From Polaromonas sp. YR568 (GTDB taxonomy: Bacteria > Pseudomonadota > Gammaproteobacteria > Burkholderiales > Burkholderiaceae_C): DNA of 53,784 nt. The DNA is taken from positions 1 to 53,784 of the forward strand of contig CAMCUN010000020.1 in assembly GCA_945878995.1 (NCBI GenBank), written 5' to 3'. This document shows, one piece after another, positions 1-9,588 of this stretch. Every line of letters begins with the position of its first letter. The first letter of the stretch is position 1. Below the pieces are notes generated by a model, which searched no databases, was not told the DNA's origin, and saw only the letters and a program-made list of their open reading frames with translations. The translations under genes and the position numbers were made by a program.

Positions 1-48
1 CCCCCCCGCGCAAGGCAACGGTGGTGACTCGCGATGCCCCCACCCCGG

Positions 49-69
49 CCCTCCCCCAGAGGGGGAGGG
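49..69. repeat. GC-rich intergenic palindrome
   Basis: A perfect 9-bp inverted repeat with a 3-base loop (arm CCCTCCCCC, loop AGA) lies in the short stretch before the first gene. A second small hairpin, GGCAAG-TCCT-CTTGCC, sits at 87-102. Palindromes of this CCCTCxCCC type are common between genes in many proteobacteria. There is no T-tract, so it is not an obvious intrinsic terminator. The rest of positions 1-132 holds nothing I can identify. Confidence 0.55.
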
Positions 70-132
70 AGGAATGCGGGTTCGCTGGCAAGTCCTCTTG
101 CCGGGACTGCCCGGCTCTCCCATCATGGCGGC

Positions 133-1101
133 ATGCACACCAGCCTCACCCAACGCCACTTCCGCCTGCCCCATGGCACAGAGCTGTCCTGCCGCTGCGC
201 GGGCGATGAGGGCCGGCCTGTGCTGATGTTTTTGCACGGCTTTCCAGAGGCGGCCTTTGTGTGGGACGGGTTGTTGGCGCATTTCAGCCAAGCCCAGCAC
301 GGCGGGTATTTCTGCATCGCCCCCAACCTGCGCGGTTATGCCGACTCCAGCGCCCCGCTGCCTGGACCAAGCAGCCAGGCCTACCGGGCCAAGCACCTGA
401 TGCAGGACCTGCAGGCGCTGGCCCAGGCCTGCAGCAGCGGGCCCTTGGCAGCCCTGGTGGCGCACGACTGGGGCGGTGCTCTGGCCTGGAATTTGGCGTC
501 TTTACAGCCCGGGTTGATGCAGCGGCTGGTCATCATCAACGCGCCTCACCCTGCCCTCTTTGCACGCGAGCTGTCGCACTCGCCCGCCCAGCAGGCGGCC
601 AGCCGCTACATGAATTTTTTGGCCAGACCCGATGCCGCCAAGCGCCTGGCCGAGGGCGACTTTCGCAGGCTGTGGGCCTTGTTTGAAGGCATGGGCGCCA
701 CCAATGGCCCTCACCCCTGGTTGAGCGAGGCCGTGCGCGAGCAGTACCGCCAGGTGTGGCGCGCCGGGCTGGCCGGGCCTTGCGCCTACTACGCGGCCTC
801 TCCGCTGCGGCCGCCCGAGCCCGGCAGCTTGGCGGACCCCTTGCGCGTGCCCGCTGTTCTGGCACACACGCCAGTGCCCACGCAAGTGATCTGGGGCATG
901 GCCGACACCGCGCTGTTGCCAGGCCTGCTTGACGGGCTGGCCGACCACGTGCCTGACTTGGAACTGCACCGCATTGAGGAGGCCACGCACTGGATCGTGC
1001 ACGAGCAGCCAGCTTTGGTGGCGCATTTGATGGCGGGTTTTTTGGCGCGCCCAGGCTCCAAGCTCAATACAGAGGCGGCTGGCCAGGCGGGCGGGTCTTA
1101 A
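133..1101 (+). CDS. Alpha/beta hydrolase, epoxide hydrolase-like
   Basis: A 322-residue alpha/beta-hydrolase-fold enzyme, probably cytoplasmic, as no signal peptide is seen. HGFPE (residues 35-39) is the oxyanion-hole HGxP motif. HDWGG (111-115) puts an aspartate nucleophile, D112, at the elbow, as in epoxide hydrolases and haloacid/fluoroacetate dehalogenases rather than serine esterases. The catalytic histidine is probably H286 in EATHWIVHE. Tyrosines in the cap region (CAYYAASPLR) suit epoxide opening. The ATG at 133 is preferred because an in-frame start at 34 would add a Pro/Arg-rich leader unlike the family. The 3' end overlaps the convergent acyltransferase gene by 38 bp. The substrate is unknown and dehalogenase activity cannot be excluded. 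Confidence 0.85.
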   Translation: MHTSLTQRHFRLPHGTELSCRCAGDEGRPVLMFLHGFPEAAFVWDGLLAHFSQAQHGGYFCIAPNLRGYADSSAPLPGPSSQAYRAKHLMQDLQALAQACSSGPLAALVAHDWGGALAWNLASLQPGLMQRLVIINAPHPALFARELSHSPAQQAASRYMNFLARPDAAKRLAEGDFRRLWALFEGMGATNGPHPWLSEAVREQYRQVWRAGLAGPCAYYAASPLRPPEPGSLADPLRVPAVLAHTPVPTQVIWGMADTALLPGLLDGLADHVPDLELHRIEEATHWIVHEQPALVAHLMAGFLARPGSKLNTEAAGQAGGS

Positions 1102-1948
1102 AGCGCTTGTGCACCCAAAAATACTGCTCAGGCGAGCGCTGGATGAAGGTTTCGAGCAACTGGTTGCCGCGCCAGGTGTCGGCTGCCATGTCCTGGGTGG
1201 GAAAGTCGGGCCAGGCCGACAGCACCTCCACGTCGTAGCCCTGGGGCGTGAGCCGAGGCACCACAGAAATCACCTTGGCACGGGCCAGCCGGGCAAAGCG
1301 GTGAATAGATGGCACCGTGGACGCTTGCACCCCATAAAAAGGCACAAACACCGTGCCCTCGGCGCCAAAGTCCATGTCGGGCAGCAGGTACAGCACCCCG
1401 CCTGCGCGCAAAGACTTCAGGTTGCCCTTGGCGCCCTCGTTGCGGGTGAACATGTGGACCTGGCCCAAGCGGTGGCGGCCGGTGTTGATCCAGGCATCGA
1501 TCACGGGGTTGGCCTGCGGGGTGGAAATGCCCGTGAAAGGTCGGGGCACAGACATGCACACGGCCACGGCCCCGGCGTCCAAGCCGTAAAAATGCGGGCT
1601 GAACACAATGGTGGGCTGCTGGCCCTCGAACTCAGCGAGCGCGCCGTGAAGACGCAGGCGTTTTTCAAGCAGAGCGGGCGGCGCGTGCCAGAGCCAGCTG
1701 CGGTCTAAAAAAGTCTGGGCAAAACACACAAAAGTGCGGCGCGCCAGTTGCGTGCGCTGCGCCTGCGACAGCTCAGGAAAGCACAGCGCCAAATTAGTTT
1801 GCACAACGCGCCTGCGCGAATGCGCCAGCGCGTACAAGATGTGGCCAAGCACCAGGCCCAGGCCGCGCAGCAAGGGCAAGGGCCAGCGGGCCATCAGCTT
1901 CATCAGGCCTATGGCGGCAAGGCTAAAAGCGCGGGTCCAAGGATTCAC
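1064..1948 (-). CDS. Lipid A biosynthesis-type acyltransferase (LpxL/LpxM family), second of a tandem pair
   Basis: A 294-residue membrane-anchored member of the HtrB/LpxL acyltransferase family, which adds secondary acyl chains to lipid A at the inner leaflet of the inner membrane. It has an N-terminal hydrophobic anchor (PLPLLRGLGLVLGHILYAL) and the catalytic HX4D motif in SPHFYGLD. The length is normal for the family. The GTG at 1948 is chosen because it overlaps the TGA of the upstream paralogue (GTGA), which implies translational coupling. An ATG at 1903 is the alternative. With the gene at 1945-2817 it forms a two-gene unit, so the two proteins may add different secondary acyl chains. 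Which is LpxL and which LpxM cannot be told from sequence alone. Confidence 0.88.
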   Translation of the reverse strand: MNPWTRAFSLAAIGLMKLMARWPLPLLRGLGLVLGHILYALAHSRRRVVQTNLALCFPELSQAQRTQLARRTFVCFAQTFLDRSWLWHAPPALLEKRLRLHGALAEFEGQQPTIVFSPHFYGLDAGAVAVCMSVPRPFTGISTPQANPVIDAWINTGRHRLGQVHMFTRNEGAKGNLKSLRAGGVLYLLPDMDFGAEGTVFVPFYGVQASTVPSIHRFARLARAKVISVVPRLTPQGYDVEVLSAWPDFPTQDMAADTWRGNQLLETFIQRSPEQYFWVHKRFKTRPPGQPPLY

Positions 1949-2817
1949 GCGGAGCCCTCTGAGGAGACAGCCAACGCCTCTTTGCGCGGCTGTTTGTAGC
2001 GCGCGTAGGCCCACAGGTACTGACCGGGCAGGCTCAAAATCAGTTGCTCATTGGCTCGGTTGACCAGGGCCACCGCGTCTGCCAATGGCAGGGCAGGCGC
2101 CACATGCAGCCCGGCCACCGGGGGCAAAAACTCCAACTGGTAACCCTGGCCACCGGGCAGGCGTTCGGTGCGCACCGCAATCAGCGCAGCGCCGCTTTGC
2201 TGCACCAGGCGGGCGGCAAGCGTCATGCTGTAAGCCGGTCGGCCAAAAAAGGGCGCCCACAGCCCCAAACCTTCGGGCGGCACCTGGTCGGTGAGCAAGG
2301 CCACCGCGCCGCGCGAGCGCAAGGCCTTGAGCATTTGCCGAATACCCGACAAATTGGCCGGCGCCATGACCAGCCCCGGCCGCGCGCGGCTGCCGGCCAT
2401 GAGTTGGGCCAGCCAGGGCTGGCGGGCGGGCCGGTACAGGGCGGTGACCGGGCCATAGAGTTCGGCCAGGGCCTGCGGAGCGAGCTCAAAACTGCCGCAA
2501 TGGGCCGAGAAAAACACCACGCCCCGGCCTTGGGCCAAAGCGGCATCGACGCGTTCACGCCCCAACACCTTCACGTTGGTCAAGCAAGACTCGGTGTGCG
2601 GCCGCATCCACAGCCGGGGCAACTCGGCCACAAAGCGGCCGGCATCGGCAATGGCTGGGCGCGCGGCCTCAAAGGCCAGGCCAGCTTGCGCCACATTGGC
2701 GCGGAAATGACGGCGGTAAGCAGGACTTAGCCACCACACCCCCCAGCCCAGGGCTGCGCCCAGGGCATGCAGCACTGGCAAAGGCCAACGAGAGAGAATT
2801 TTGAACAGTACAAGCAT
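1945..2817 (-). CDS. Lipid A biosynthesis-type acyltransferase (LpxL/LpxM family), first of a tandem pair
   Basis: A 290-residue homologue of the gene downstream of it. The N-terminus (MLVLFKILSRWPLP) leads into a hydrophobic anchor. HCGSFE supplies the HX4E catalytic motif of the family. The ATG at 2817 is preferred; a GTG at 2844 would add nine residues but lies inside the divergent metK promoter. No strong Shine-Dalgarno sequence is visible at either start. Tandem late acyltransferases beside metK are a familiar arrangement in Burkholderiales (recalled, not searched). Expected role: secondary acylation of Kdo-lipid A using acyl-ACP. Confidence 0.88.
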   Translation of the reverse strand: MLVLFKILSRWPLPVLHALGAALGWGVWWLSPAYRRHFRANVAQAGLAFEAARPAIADAGRFVAELPRLWMRPHTESCLTNVKVLGRERVDAALAQGRGVVFFSAHCGSFELAPQALAELYGPVTALYRPARQPWLAQLMAGSRARPGLVMAPANLSGIRQMLKALRSRGAVALLTDQVPPEGLGLWAPFFGRPAYSMTLAARLVQQSGAALIAVRTERLPGGQGYQLEFLPPVAGLHVAPALPLADAVALVNRANEQLILSLPGQYLWAYARYKQPRKEALAVSSEGSA

Positions 2818-2837
2818 CTTGGGCAAGGGCACAAAGG

Positions 2838-2866
2838 GTGACACCCATTGCCGGGCTGACTATAAT
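2838..2866 (+). promoter_or_regulatory. metK sigma70 promoter
   Basis: GTGACA (2838-2843) and a perfect TATAAT (2861-2866) are separated by exactly 17 bp. The predicted transcription start, about 7 bases after the -10 box, is 2873. This is the first base of the helix-forming GTCGCC of the metK leader. Confidence 0.8.
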
Positions 2867-2872
2867 GGCCGG

Positions 2873-2963
2873 GTCGCCGAGTTACAGAACAACTTGCAGG
2901 GCGACGCTAATCAATTCTGCTAAAGCGTTCGCCGCGGCACCCCCGCTCGGCAACGCGCCGAGC
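2873..2963 (+). promoter_or_regulatory. Structured metK leader RNA with predicted pseudoknot (riboswitch candidate)
   Basis: The roughly 113-base leader begins at the predicted start site. GTCGCC (2873-2878) pairs with GGCGAC (2900-2905) and AGTT (2880-2883) with AACT (2891-2894). The apical loop CAGAA (2885-2889) can pair with TTCTG (2915-2919), giving an H-type pseudoknot followed by GCTAAAG. A competing helix is possible: GGCGACGC (2900-2907) with GCGTTCGCC (2925-2933). A perfect 7-bp hairpin, GCTCGGC/GCCGAGC (2945-2951, 2957-2963), precedes the ribosome-binding site. The 5' GCCGAG (2876-2881) could compete for its left arm. The topology recalls SAM-II/SAM-V riboswitches, but I cannot assign a class by eye. 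Confidence 0.5.
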
Positions 2964-2985
2964 AACTTAAATGGAGTGTACGTAA

Positions 2986-4170
2986 ATGGCGAACGACTAT
3001 CTTTTCACGTCCGAATCAGTTTCTGAAGGTCATCCCGACAAGGTGGCCGATCAAATTTCGGATGCCATCCTCGATGCGATTTTCAAGCAAGACCCGCGCT
3101 CACGCGTGGCCGCCGAGACCCTGACCAACACCGGTTTGGTGGTGCTGGCCGGCGAGATCACCACCAACGCGCATGTGGACTACATCCAGGTGGCCCGCGA
3201 CACCATCAAGCGCATTGGCTACGACAACACCGAGTACGGCATCGACTACAAGGGCTGCGCGGTGATGGTCTGCTACGACAAGCAGTCCAACGACATCGCC
3301 CAGGGCGTGGACCATGCGTCTGACGACCACCTCAACATTGGCGCCGGTGACCAGGGCCTGATGTTTGGCTACGCCTGCGACGAGACGCCCGAGATGATGC
3401 CCGCGCCCATTTACTACGCGCACCGCCTGGTTGAGCGCCAAGCCCAGCTGCGCAAAGACGGCCGCCTGCCCTTTTTGCGCCCCGACGCCAAAAGCCAGGT
3501 GACCATGCGCTACGTCGACGGCAAGCCCCACAGCATTGACACCGTGGTGCTGTCCACCCAGCACAGCCCCGACCAGTCAGAGACCTCCACCAAGATGAAG
3601 GCCAGCTTCACCGAAGCCATCATTGAGGAAATCATCAAGCCCGTGCTGCCCAAAGAGTGGCTGCTGGACACCAAGTATTTGATCAACCCCACCGGCCGTT
3701 TTGTCATTGGCGGCCCGCAGGGCGACTGCGGCCTGACCGGTCGCAAAATCATTGTGGACACCTACGGCGGCGCCTGCCCGCACGGTGGCGGCGCCTTCTC
3801 GGGCAAAGACCCCTCCAAGGTCGACCGCTCGGCCGCTTATGCCGCGCGCTACGTGGCCAAAAACATCGTGGCAGCAGGCTTGGCCAAGCAGTGCCAGATT
3901 CAGGTGGCCTACGCCATTGGCGTGGCGCGGCCCATGAACGTGACGGTCTACACCGAAGGCACGGGCGTGATCTCGGACGACAAAATCGCCGAGTTGGTCA
4001 ACGCCCACTTTGACCTGCGGCCCAAGGGCATCATCCAAATGCTGGACCTGCTGCGCCCCATCTACGAAAAAACCGCCGCCTACGGCCACTTTGGCCGTGA
4101 CGAGCCAGACTTCACCTGGGAGCGCACCGACAAGGCGCAAACCCTGCGTGCAGCGGCCGGCTTGAAGTAA
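2986..4170 (+). CDS. metK: S-adenosylmethionine synthetase
   Basis: Makes S-adenosylmethionine from methionine and ATP in the cytoplasm. The 394-residue length is standard. Recognisable family segments are [16 protein letters not shown] at the N-terminus (ATP/Mg2+ site), [12 protein letters not shown] (115-130 region) and the P-loop-like [19 protein letters not shown]. The start is an ATG at 2986, with GGAG (2973-2976) as a somewhat distant Shine-Dalgarno. It is transcribed alone from a strong promoter through a folded leader and ends at an intrinsic terminator. Together with ahcY and metF later in the window it covers much of the activated-methyl cycle. Confidence 0.98.
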   Translation: MANDYLFTSESVSEGHPDKVADQISDAILDAIFKQDPRSRVAAETLTNTGLVVLAGEITTNAHVDYIQVARDTIKRIGYDNTEYGIDYKGCAVMVCYDKQSNDIAQGVDHASDDHLNIGAGDQGLMFGYACDETPEMMPAPIYYAHRLVERQAQLRKDGRLPFLRPDAKSQVTMRYVDGKPHSIDTVVLSTQHSPDQSETSTKMKASFTEAIIEEIIKPVLPKEWLLDTKYLINPTGRFVIGGPQGDCGLTGRKIIVDTYGGACPHGGGAFSGKDPSKVDRSAAYAARYVAKNIVAAGLAKQCQIQVAYAIGVARPMNVTVYTEGTGVISDDKIAELVNAHFDLRPKGIIQMLDLLRPIYEKTAAYGHFGRDEPDFTWERTDKAQTLRAAAGLK

Positions 4171-4186
4171 GCCGCCAGCGCAAGCT

Positions 4187-4218
4187 GTGAAAAAGCCGCC
4201 TGAGGGCGGCTTTTTCAC
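4187..4218 (+). terminator. Intrinsic terminator of metK
   Basis: A perfect 14-bp palindrome: left arm 4187-4200 (GTGAAAAAGCCGCC), loop TGAG, right arm 4205-4218 containing a T5 run. It lies 16 bases after the metK stop and is symmetric enough to act in both directions. Confidence 0.85.
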
Positions 4219-4264
4219 GGGTAAACGCAAGCTAAAAAGAGGGAGGCAGCGCTCAGCCAGTCGC

Positions 4265-4290
4265 AAAAAAGCCGCCCCCAGGCGGCTTTT
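4265..4290 (-). terminator. Intrinsic terminator of htpX
   Basis: Stem AAAAGCCGCC (4267-4276), loop CCCA, stem GGCGGCTTTT (4281-4290). Read on the minus strand, the stem is followed by a run of T. It lies 20 bases beyond the htpX stop. Its stem core, AAAGCCGCC, matches that of the metK terminator. Confidence 0.8.
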
Positions 4291-4310
4291 AAGCAGGGCT
4301 CAAGGGCCTG

Positions 4311-5183
4311 TCACTTCGCGTTTTGCAAAGCCGCAATGCGGTCTTCAATCGGCGGGTGGGTGGAAAACCACTGGCCCACGCCCCCGCCTATGCCCATGGC
4401 GGCCACCGACTTGGGCAACTCGCCAGGCACCATACCGCCCAGACGGGCCAGCGCATTGATCATGGGCTGCTTGCGGCCCAGCAACTGGGCGGCACCCGCA
4501 TCGGCGCGGAACTCGCGCTGGCGCGAGAACCAGGCCACGATGATGGCGGCCAAAAAGCCCAGCACGATGTCCAGCACGATGGTGGTCACGTAGTAGGCAA
4601 TGCCAGGGCCTGAGTTTTCTTGGTCGCCCTTGCGCAAAAAGCTGTCGACCAAGTAGCCCACCACGCGGCTCAAGAACACCACAAAGGTGTTCATCACCCC
4701 TTGAATCAAGGTCATGGTGACCATGTCGCCATTGGCAATGTGCGCCACCTCGTGGCCCAGCACGGCCTCGATTTCTTCGCGCGTCATGCCCTGCAGCAAG
4801 CCAGTGGACACGGCCACCAAGGCGTTGTTTTTGAATGCGCCGGTGGCAAAGGCATTGGGCTCACCGTCAAAAATGCCAACTTCCGGGTGGCCAATGCCGG
4901 CTTTGTCGGCCAGGCGGTGCACGGTGTCTTGGATCCAGGCCTCATCGGCGTTGGCCGGCTGGGTGATCAGGCGCACGCCCGAGCTCCACTTGGCAATGGT
5001 TTTGCTCATCAGCAGCGAGATGAAGGCGCCACCAAAACCCATGATGAGCGCAAAGCCCAGCAGCGCGCTGAGGTTCAGCCCGTTGGAGGTGAGAAAGCGG
5101 TTGACGCCGAGCAGGTTGGCCACCAGGCCCAAGACCAGCACGATGGCCAAGTTGGTGGCCACAAAAAGCACGATTCTTTTCAT
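4311..5183 (-). CDS. htpX: Membrane zinc metalloprotease HtpX
   Basis: A 290-residue inner-membrane M48 peptidase that degrades damaged or misfolded membrane proteins. The zinc motif is HEVAH (H144, E145, H148). The first two hydrophobic segments lie at about 4-26 and 36-58, with two more after the active site (near [18 protein letters not shown] and [19 protein letters not shown]). The C-terminal [14 protein letters not shown] is typical. The ATG start agrees with known HtpX N-termini (MKRI). A sigma32-like promoter about 80-105 bases upstream fits its stress role. Monocistronic, with its own terminator. Confidence 0.96.
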   Translation of the reverse strand: MKRIVLFVATNLAIVLVLGLVANLLGVNRFLTSNGLNLSALLGFALIMGFGGAFISLLMSKTIAKWSSGVRLITQPANADEAWIQDTVHRLADKAGIGHPEVGIFDGEPNAFATGAFKNNALVAVSTGLLQGMTREEIEAVLGHEVAHIANGDMVTMTLIQGVMNTFVVFLSRVVGYLVDSFLRKGDQENSGPGIAYYVTTIVLDIVLGFLAAIIVAWFSRQREFRADAGAAQLLGRKQPMINALARLGGMVPGELPKSVAAMGIGGGVGQWFSTHPPIEDRIAALQNAK

Positions 5184-5260
5184 AAGGTCTTTACTCCAAA
5201 GCTGCAGTGCAGCCGGTCAGGCAAACACAGTATTTGTCTGGTATGTTCATACAGCACCAT

Positions 5261-5288
5261 ACATGGGGGTCAAGGCAAACAGATCAAG
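5261..5288 (-). promoter_or_regulatory. Sigma32 (RpoH)-type promoter of htpX
   Basis: On the minus strand, CTTGATC (5288-5282), a 13-base spacer and CCCCATGT (5268-5261) match the heat-shock consensus CTTGAAA-N11-16-CCCCATNT closely; the -10 element is perfect. The predicted start, near 5254, leaves a leader of about 70 bases. The -35 element overlaps the last codons of the upstream DUF3025 gene. Confidence 0.65.
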
Positions 5289-6054
5289 GGCCAGGCGAGC
5301 TGGAACGAAATATAGAATTATCATCATAAAAAGAAAAGTTCTCGTTGCCCGGCCACCAGCCTGGAATACCCAGAAGAGGCAGCGGGGAATAAGGCTTTTG
5401 CGCCAGGTGTGCGGGGTCCAAGTCCCGGGCCAGGGCGGCATCCAGGTCCTTGGCAGGCAAGGCCTGGCGAGGCAGGTACACATGGGCCGTGATGGCTTTG
5501 CGTGGCAGTTGCAGCTTTTCTTGCGCGGCATGGCCAAACAGCACGACCTGCGCGTCGGCCCACAGCGGCCGCAACTCTATAAAGAGGCGCTGCCATTGGC
5601 GGGCCTGCAGGGCCTGATGCAGCACGGGCGGGGCCAGCAAAAGGGCGGCGTTTTCATCAAACAGCGTCAAGGCGTCGCGCAGCGGGCCGCGCGTGGCGCC
5701 CACCCCCGCAGCCGCAAGGGCCTGGGCCTGCAACTGGTTCAACCTGGCCTTGGTGCGCGGAAAAGTCAGCCAAGTCAGGCCGTTAAACAAATCGTGCAGG
5801 TTATCCCGCGTGGGCACCAGGCGGTGCACGTGAATAAAGTCTTCATACGCTTGGCCTTCCATCAGCTGATCCTGAGGCACAAAGCGCACAGGCACGGCTG
5901 GGCGGCCCACAGCGGCTGGCTCTGCGGCCAGGCGATCCAGCAACTGGGCCACCGACTGGCCTTGGCGCAGCGCCTGCGACACCCTGTCTGCATAAGGCGA
6001 CAAAGGCGCCATCCAGGGCCAATCCCAGCGCAACTCAGTCAAGGGCCCAGTCAT
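5284..6054 (-). CDS. DUF3025 family protein
   Basis: A 256-residue soluble protein recognised as DUF3025 from a conserved block: YEDFIHVHRLVPTRDNLHDL, followed by FNGLTWLTFPRTKARLNQLQ. Its function is unknown and no catalytic motif is obvious. The ATG at 6054 is preferred; a TTG at 6069 would add five residues. It starts 24 bases after the pyrC stop on the same strand, so the two are probably co-transcribed. That association says nothing certain about role. The C-terminus (NENFSFYDDNSIFR) resembles other family members. Confidence 0.8.
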   Translation of the reverse strand: MTGPLTELRWDWPWMAPLSPYADRVSQALRQGQSVAQLLDRLAAEPAAVGRPAVPVRFVPQDQLMEGQAYEDFIHVHRLVPTRDNLHDLFNGLTWLTFPRTKARLNQLQAQALAAAGVGATRGPLRDALTLFDENAALLLAPPVLHQALQARQWQRLFIELRPLWADAQVVLFGHAAQEKLQLPRKAITAHVYLPRQALPAKDLDAALARDLDPAHLAQKPYSPLPLLGIPGWWPGNENFSFYDDNSIFRSSSPGP

Positions 6055-6078
6055 GGGTGACAGCGCCAAAGCGCGCGC

Positions 6079-7110
6079 TCAGACTTGGCGCCAGGGCAAG
6101 CTCTCGCCGGAGCGCAAAGGCTTGAGTTCGGCCGCGCCAAAAGCAAAGTGCTCGGGCGGGGTCCAACTGCTTTTCTCCAGCGTCACCATGCCAGTGTTGC
6201 GCGGCAGGCCGTAAAAATCGGCCCCGTTGAAGCTGGCAAAGGCTTCGAGCTTGTCCAATGCGCCCGCCTCCTCAAACGCCTCGGCGTACATCTCCAGCGC
6301 GGCGTGCGCGGTGTAGCAGCCGGCGCAACCAGTGGCGTGCTCTTTCAAGTGCGCGGGATGGGGTGCGCTGTCGGTACCCAGGAAAAACCTTGTGTTTCCG
6401 CTGGTGGCCGCCTGCACCAAGGCCAGGCGGTGGGTTTCGCGCTTCAAGACCGGCAGGCAGTAAAAATGCGGCCGAATGCCGCCCGTGAAGATGGCGTTGC
6501 GGTTGTAAAGCAGGTGGTGGGCGGTGAGCGTGGCGGCCAACAAACCATCGCCTTCACTCACGTACTGCGCAGCTTCTCGGGTGGTGATGTGCTCAAAAAC
6601 GATCTTTAAACCCGGGAAATCCCGGCGCAGTGGAATCAGGTGCCGGTCTATAAAGACCGCCTCGCGGTCAAACAGGTCGATGTCGGCACTGGTCACCTCG
6701 CCGTGCACCAAGAGCAGCATGCCGCAGCGCTGCATGGCTTCGAGCACCGGGTAAATCTTGCGCAGTTCGGTCACGCCCGCGTCACTGTTGGTGGTGGCGC
6801 CGGCCGGGTAGAGCTTGGCCGCGACCACGCCGGCCTCTTTGGCGCGGACGATTTCGGCAGGGTCCAAGTTGTCGGTGAGGTAGAGCGTCATCAGCGGCTC
6901 AAAATTCACACCCTCAGGCACAGCGGCCACAATTCGCGCGCGGTAAGCCACGGCCTGGGCGGCGGTGGTCACCGGAGGCTTGAGATTGGGCATGATGATG
7001 GCGCGGCCAAACTGGCGCGCCGTGTGCGGCACCACCCTGGCGAGGGCCTCGCCATCACGCACATGCAAGTGCCAGTCGTCGGGGCGGGTCAAAGTGAGTT
7101 GAGCGGTCAT
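6079..7110 (-). CDS. pyrC: Dihydroorotase
   Basis: A zinc enzyme of pyrimidine synthesis that interconverts carbamoyl-aspartate and dihydroorotate; 343 residues, typical of the PyrC (class II) type. Metal ligands are visible as HLH (H14, H16), the carbamylated-lysine candidate K99 in AAKLYPAG, H136 in LLVHGEV and the histidine in [15 protein letters not shown] holds the catalytic aspartate. The ATG at 7110 gives the expected N-terminus. It is divergent from groES across about 260 bp and heads a unit with the DUF3025 gene. Confidence 0.97.
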   Translation of the reverse strand: MTAQLTLTRPDDWHLHVRDGEALARVVPHTARQFGRAIIMPNLKPPVTTAAQAVAYRARIVAAVPEGVNFEPLMTLYLTDNLDPAEIVRAKEAGVVAAKLYPAGATTNSDAGVTELRKIYPVLEAMQRCGMLLLVHGEVTSADIDLFDREAVFIDRHLIPLRRDFPGLKIVFEHITTREAAQYVSEGDGLLAATLTAHHLLYNRNAIFTGGIRPHFYCLPVLKRETHRLALVQAATSGNTRFFLGTDSAPHPAHLKEHATGCAGCYTAHAALEMYAEAFEEAGALDKLEAFASFNGADFYGLPRNTGMVTLEKSSWTPPEHFAFGAAELKPLRSGESLPWRQV

Positions 7111-7213
7111 TCTGAGATTGTCCCAAATGCCGGGCTGCGGCCTGAAACCCTTGAAAAAAAGACCTCATCCGACCCATCAAACGCTTTTTTTAGGGCCCGC
7201 AGATTCACACCCC

Positions 7214-7243
7214 CTTGAAACATGTGAGGTTCGCCCCTATCAT
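7214..7243 (+). promoter_or_regulatory. Overlapping sigma70 and sigma32 promoters of groESL
   Basis: Sigma32 reading: CTTGAAA (7214-7220), 13-base spacer, CCCCTAT (7234-7240). Sigma70 reading: TTGAAA (7215-7220), 17-base spacer, TATCAT (7238-7243). The two share the same -35 region. The CIRCE operator begins at the end of the -10 box, so bound HrcA would block both. Confidence 0.75.
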
Positions 7244-7269
7244 TAGCACTCGCTGGCATTGAGTGCTAA
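7243..7269 (+). promoter_or_regulatory. CIRCE operator (HrcA binding site)
   Basis: A perfect 9-9-9 CIRCE element: TTAGCACTC (7243-7251), nine-base spacer, GAGTGCTAA (7261-7269). Both arms match the consensus without mismatch. It is the target of the heat-shock repressor HrcA, whose gene is not in this window. Confidence 0.97.
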
Positions 7270-7369
7270 CAATCGCTTTTCAGCGAATCACCCTGCTTCG
7301 TCATGAGTTAGTGGGCGCCAACTTTCGTTGATGCCCTTTATTTTCAACAACAACCTATCCGGAGAGTCC

Positions 7370-7660
7370 ATGAAACTTCGCCCCCTGCACGACCGTGTGA
7401 TCGTCAAACGCGTCGAGAACGAAACCAAAACCGCTTCTGGCATCGTCATCCCTGACAGCGCCGCCGAAAAGCCTGACCAAGGTGAGATCCTGGCCGTCGG
7501 CCCCGGCAAGAAGAACGACAAAGGCGAGACCGCCGCCATGGGCGTCAAGGTCGGCGACCGCGTGTTGTTCGGCAAGTACAGCGGCCAGACCGTCAAAGTC
7601 GATGGTGAAGAGCTGTTGGTGATGAAAGAGGAAGACCTCTTCGCTGTGGTTGAAAAATAA
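7370..7660 (+). CDS. groS: Co-chaperonin GroES
   Basis: The 96-residue heptameric lid of the GroEL chaperonin. The start [15 protein letters not shown] is diagnostic, as is the mobile loop [18 protein letters not shown], and the C-terminus (LFAVVEK) is normal. GGAGAG (7361-7366) is a good ribosome-binding site for the ATG at 7370. It is the first gene of the groESL operon, with a leader of roughly 120 bases carrying the CIRCE element. Confidence 0.98.
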   Translation: MKLRPLHDRVIVKRVENETKTASGIVIPDSAAEKPDQGEILAVGPGKKNDKGETAAMGVKVGDRVLFGKYSGQTVKVDGEELLVMKEEDLFAVVEK

Positions 7661-7669
7661 ACACATGGC

Positions 7670-7713
7670 GGGACAGACCGAGCAACGCGCGCAGCGCCTG
7701 CTCGCTCTGTCCC
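7670..7713 (+). promoter_or_regulatory. Strong stem-loop between groES and groEL
   Basis: The 15-base arms 7670-7684 and 7699-7713 pair with a single mismatch; the loop is 14 bases and GC-rich. No T-tract follows, so it is not a classical terminator. A repeated TGATCA (7718-7723 and 7729-7734) lies just downstream. It may be an RNA-processing or stability element that sets the GroES:GroEL ratio (inference). Confidence 0.6.
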
Positions 7714-7742
7714 CCACTGATCAATTCTTGATCACCCGTTAA

Positions 7743-9425
<1,683 letters not shown>

Positions 9426-9458
9426 TTGCTCAGCCCAGACCTCACCGTCTGACGCTAA

Positions 9459-9485
9459 AAAGGGCCGCGCAAGCGGCCTTTTTTT
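9459..9485 (+). terminator. Intrinsic terminator of groESL
   Basis: Stem GGCCGC (9463-9468), loop GCAA, stem GCGGCC (9473-9478), followed by seven T, 37 bases after the groEL stop. An A-run on the left arm extends the stem. Confidence 0.88.
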
Positions 9486-9536
9486 GTTTGTCGTGGGGAT
9501 TTGGAAGAGTGCGGTCACGTCGCCATGATGTGGACG

Positions 9537-9551
9537 CATTCGGGGCGAATG
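9537..9551. promoter_or_regulatory. Inverted repeat upstream of the vapB-like gene
   Basis: CATTCG-GGG-CGAATG is a perfect 6-bp palindrome 38 bases before the antitoxin ATG. AbrB-type antitoxins commonly bind palindromes in their own promoters, so this is a candidate operator. A weak -10-like TATGCT follows at 9553-9558. Confidence 0.35.
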
Positions 9552-9588
9552 TGTATGCTTGAAATGAATCCATTTTGAAGATCGCATC

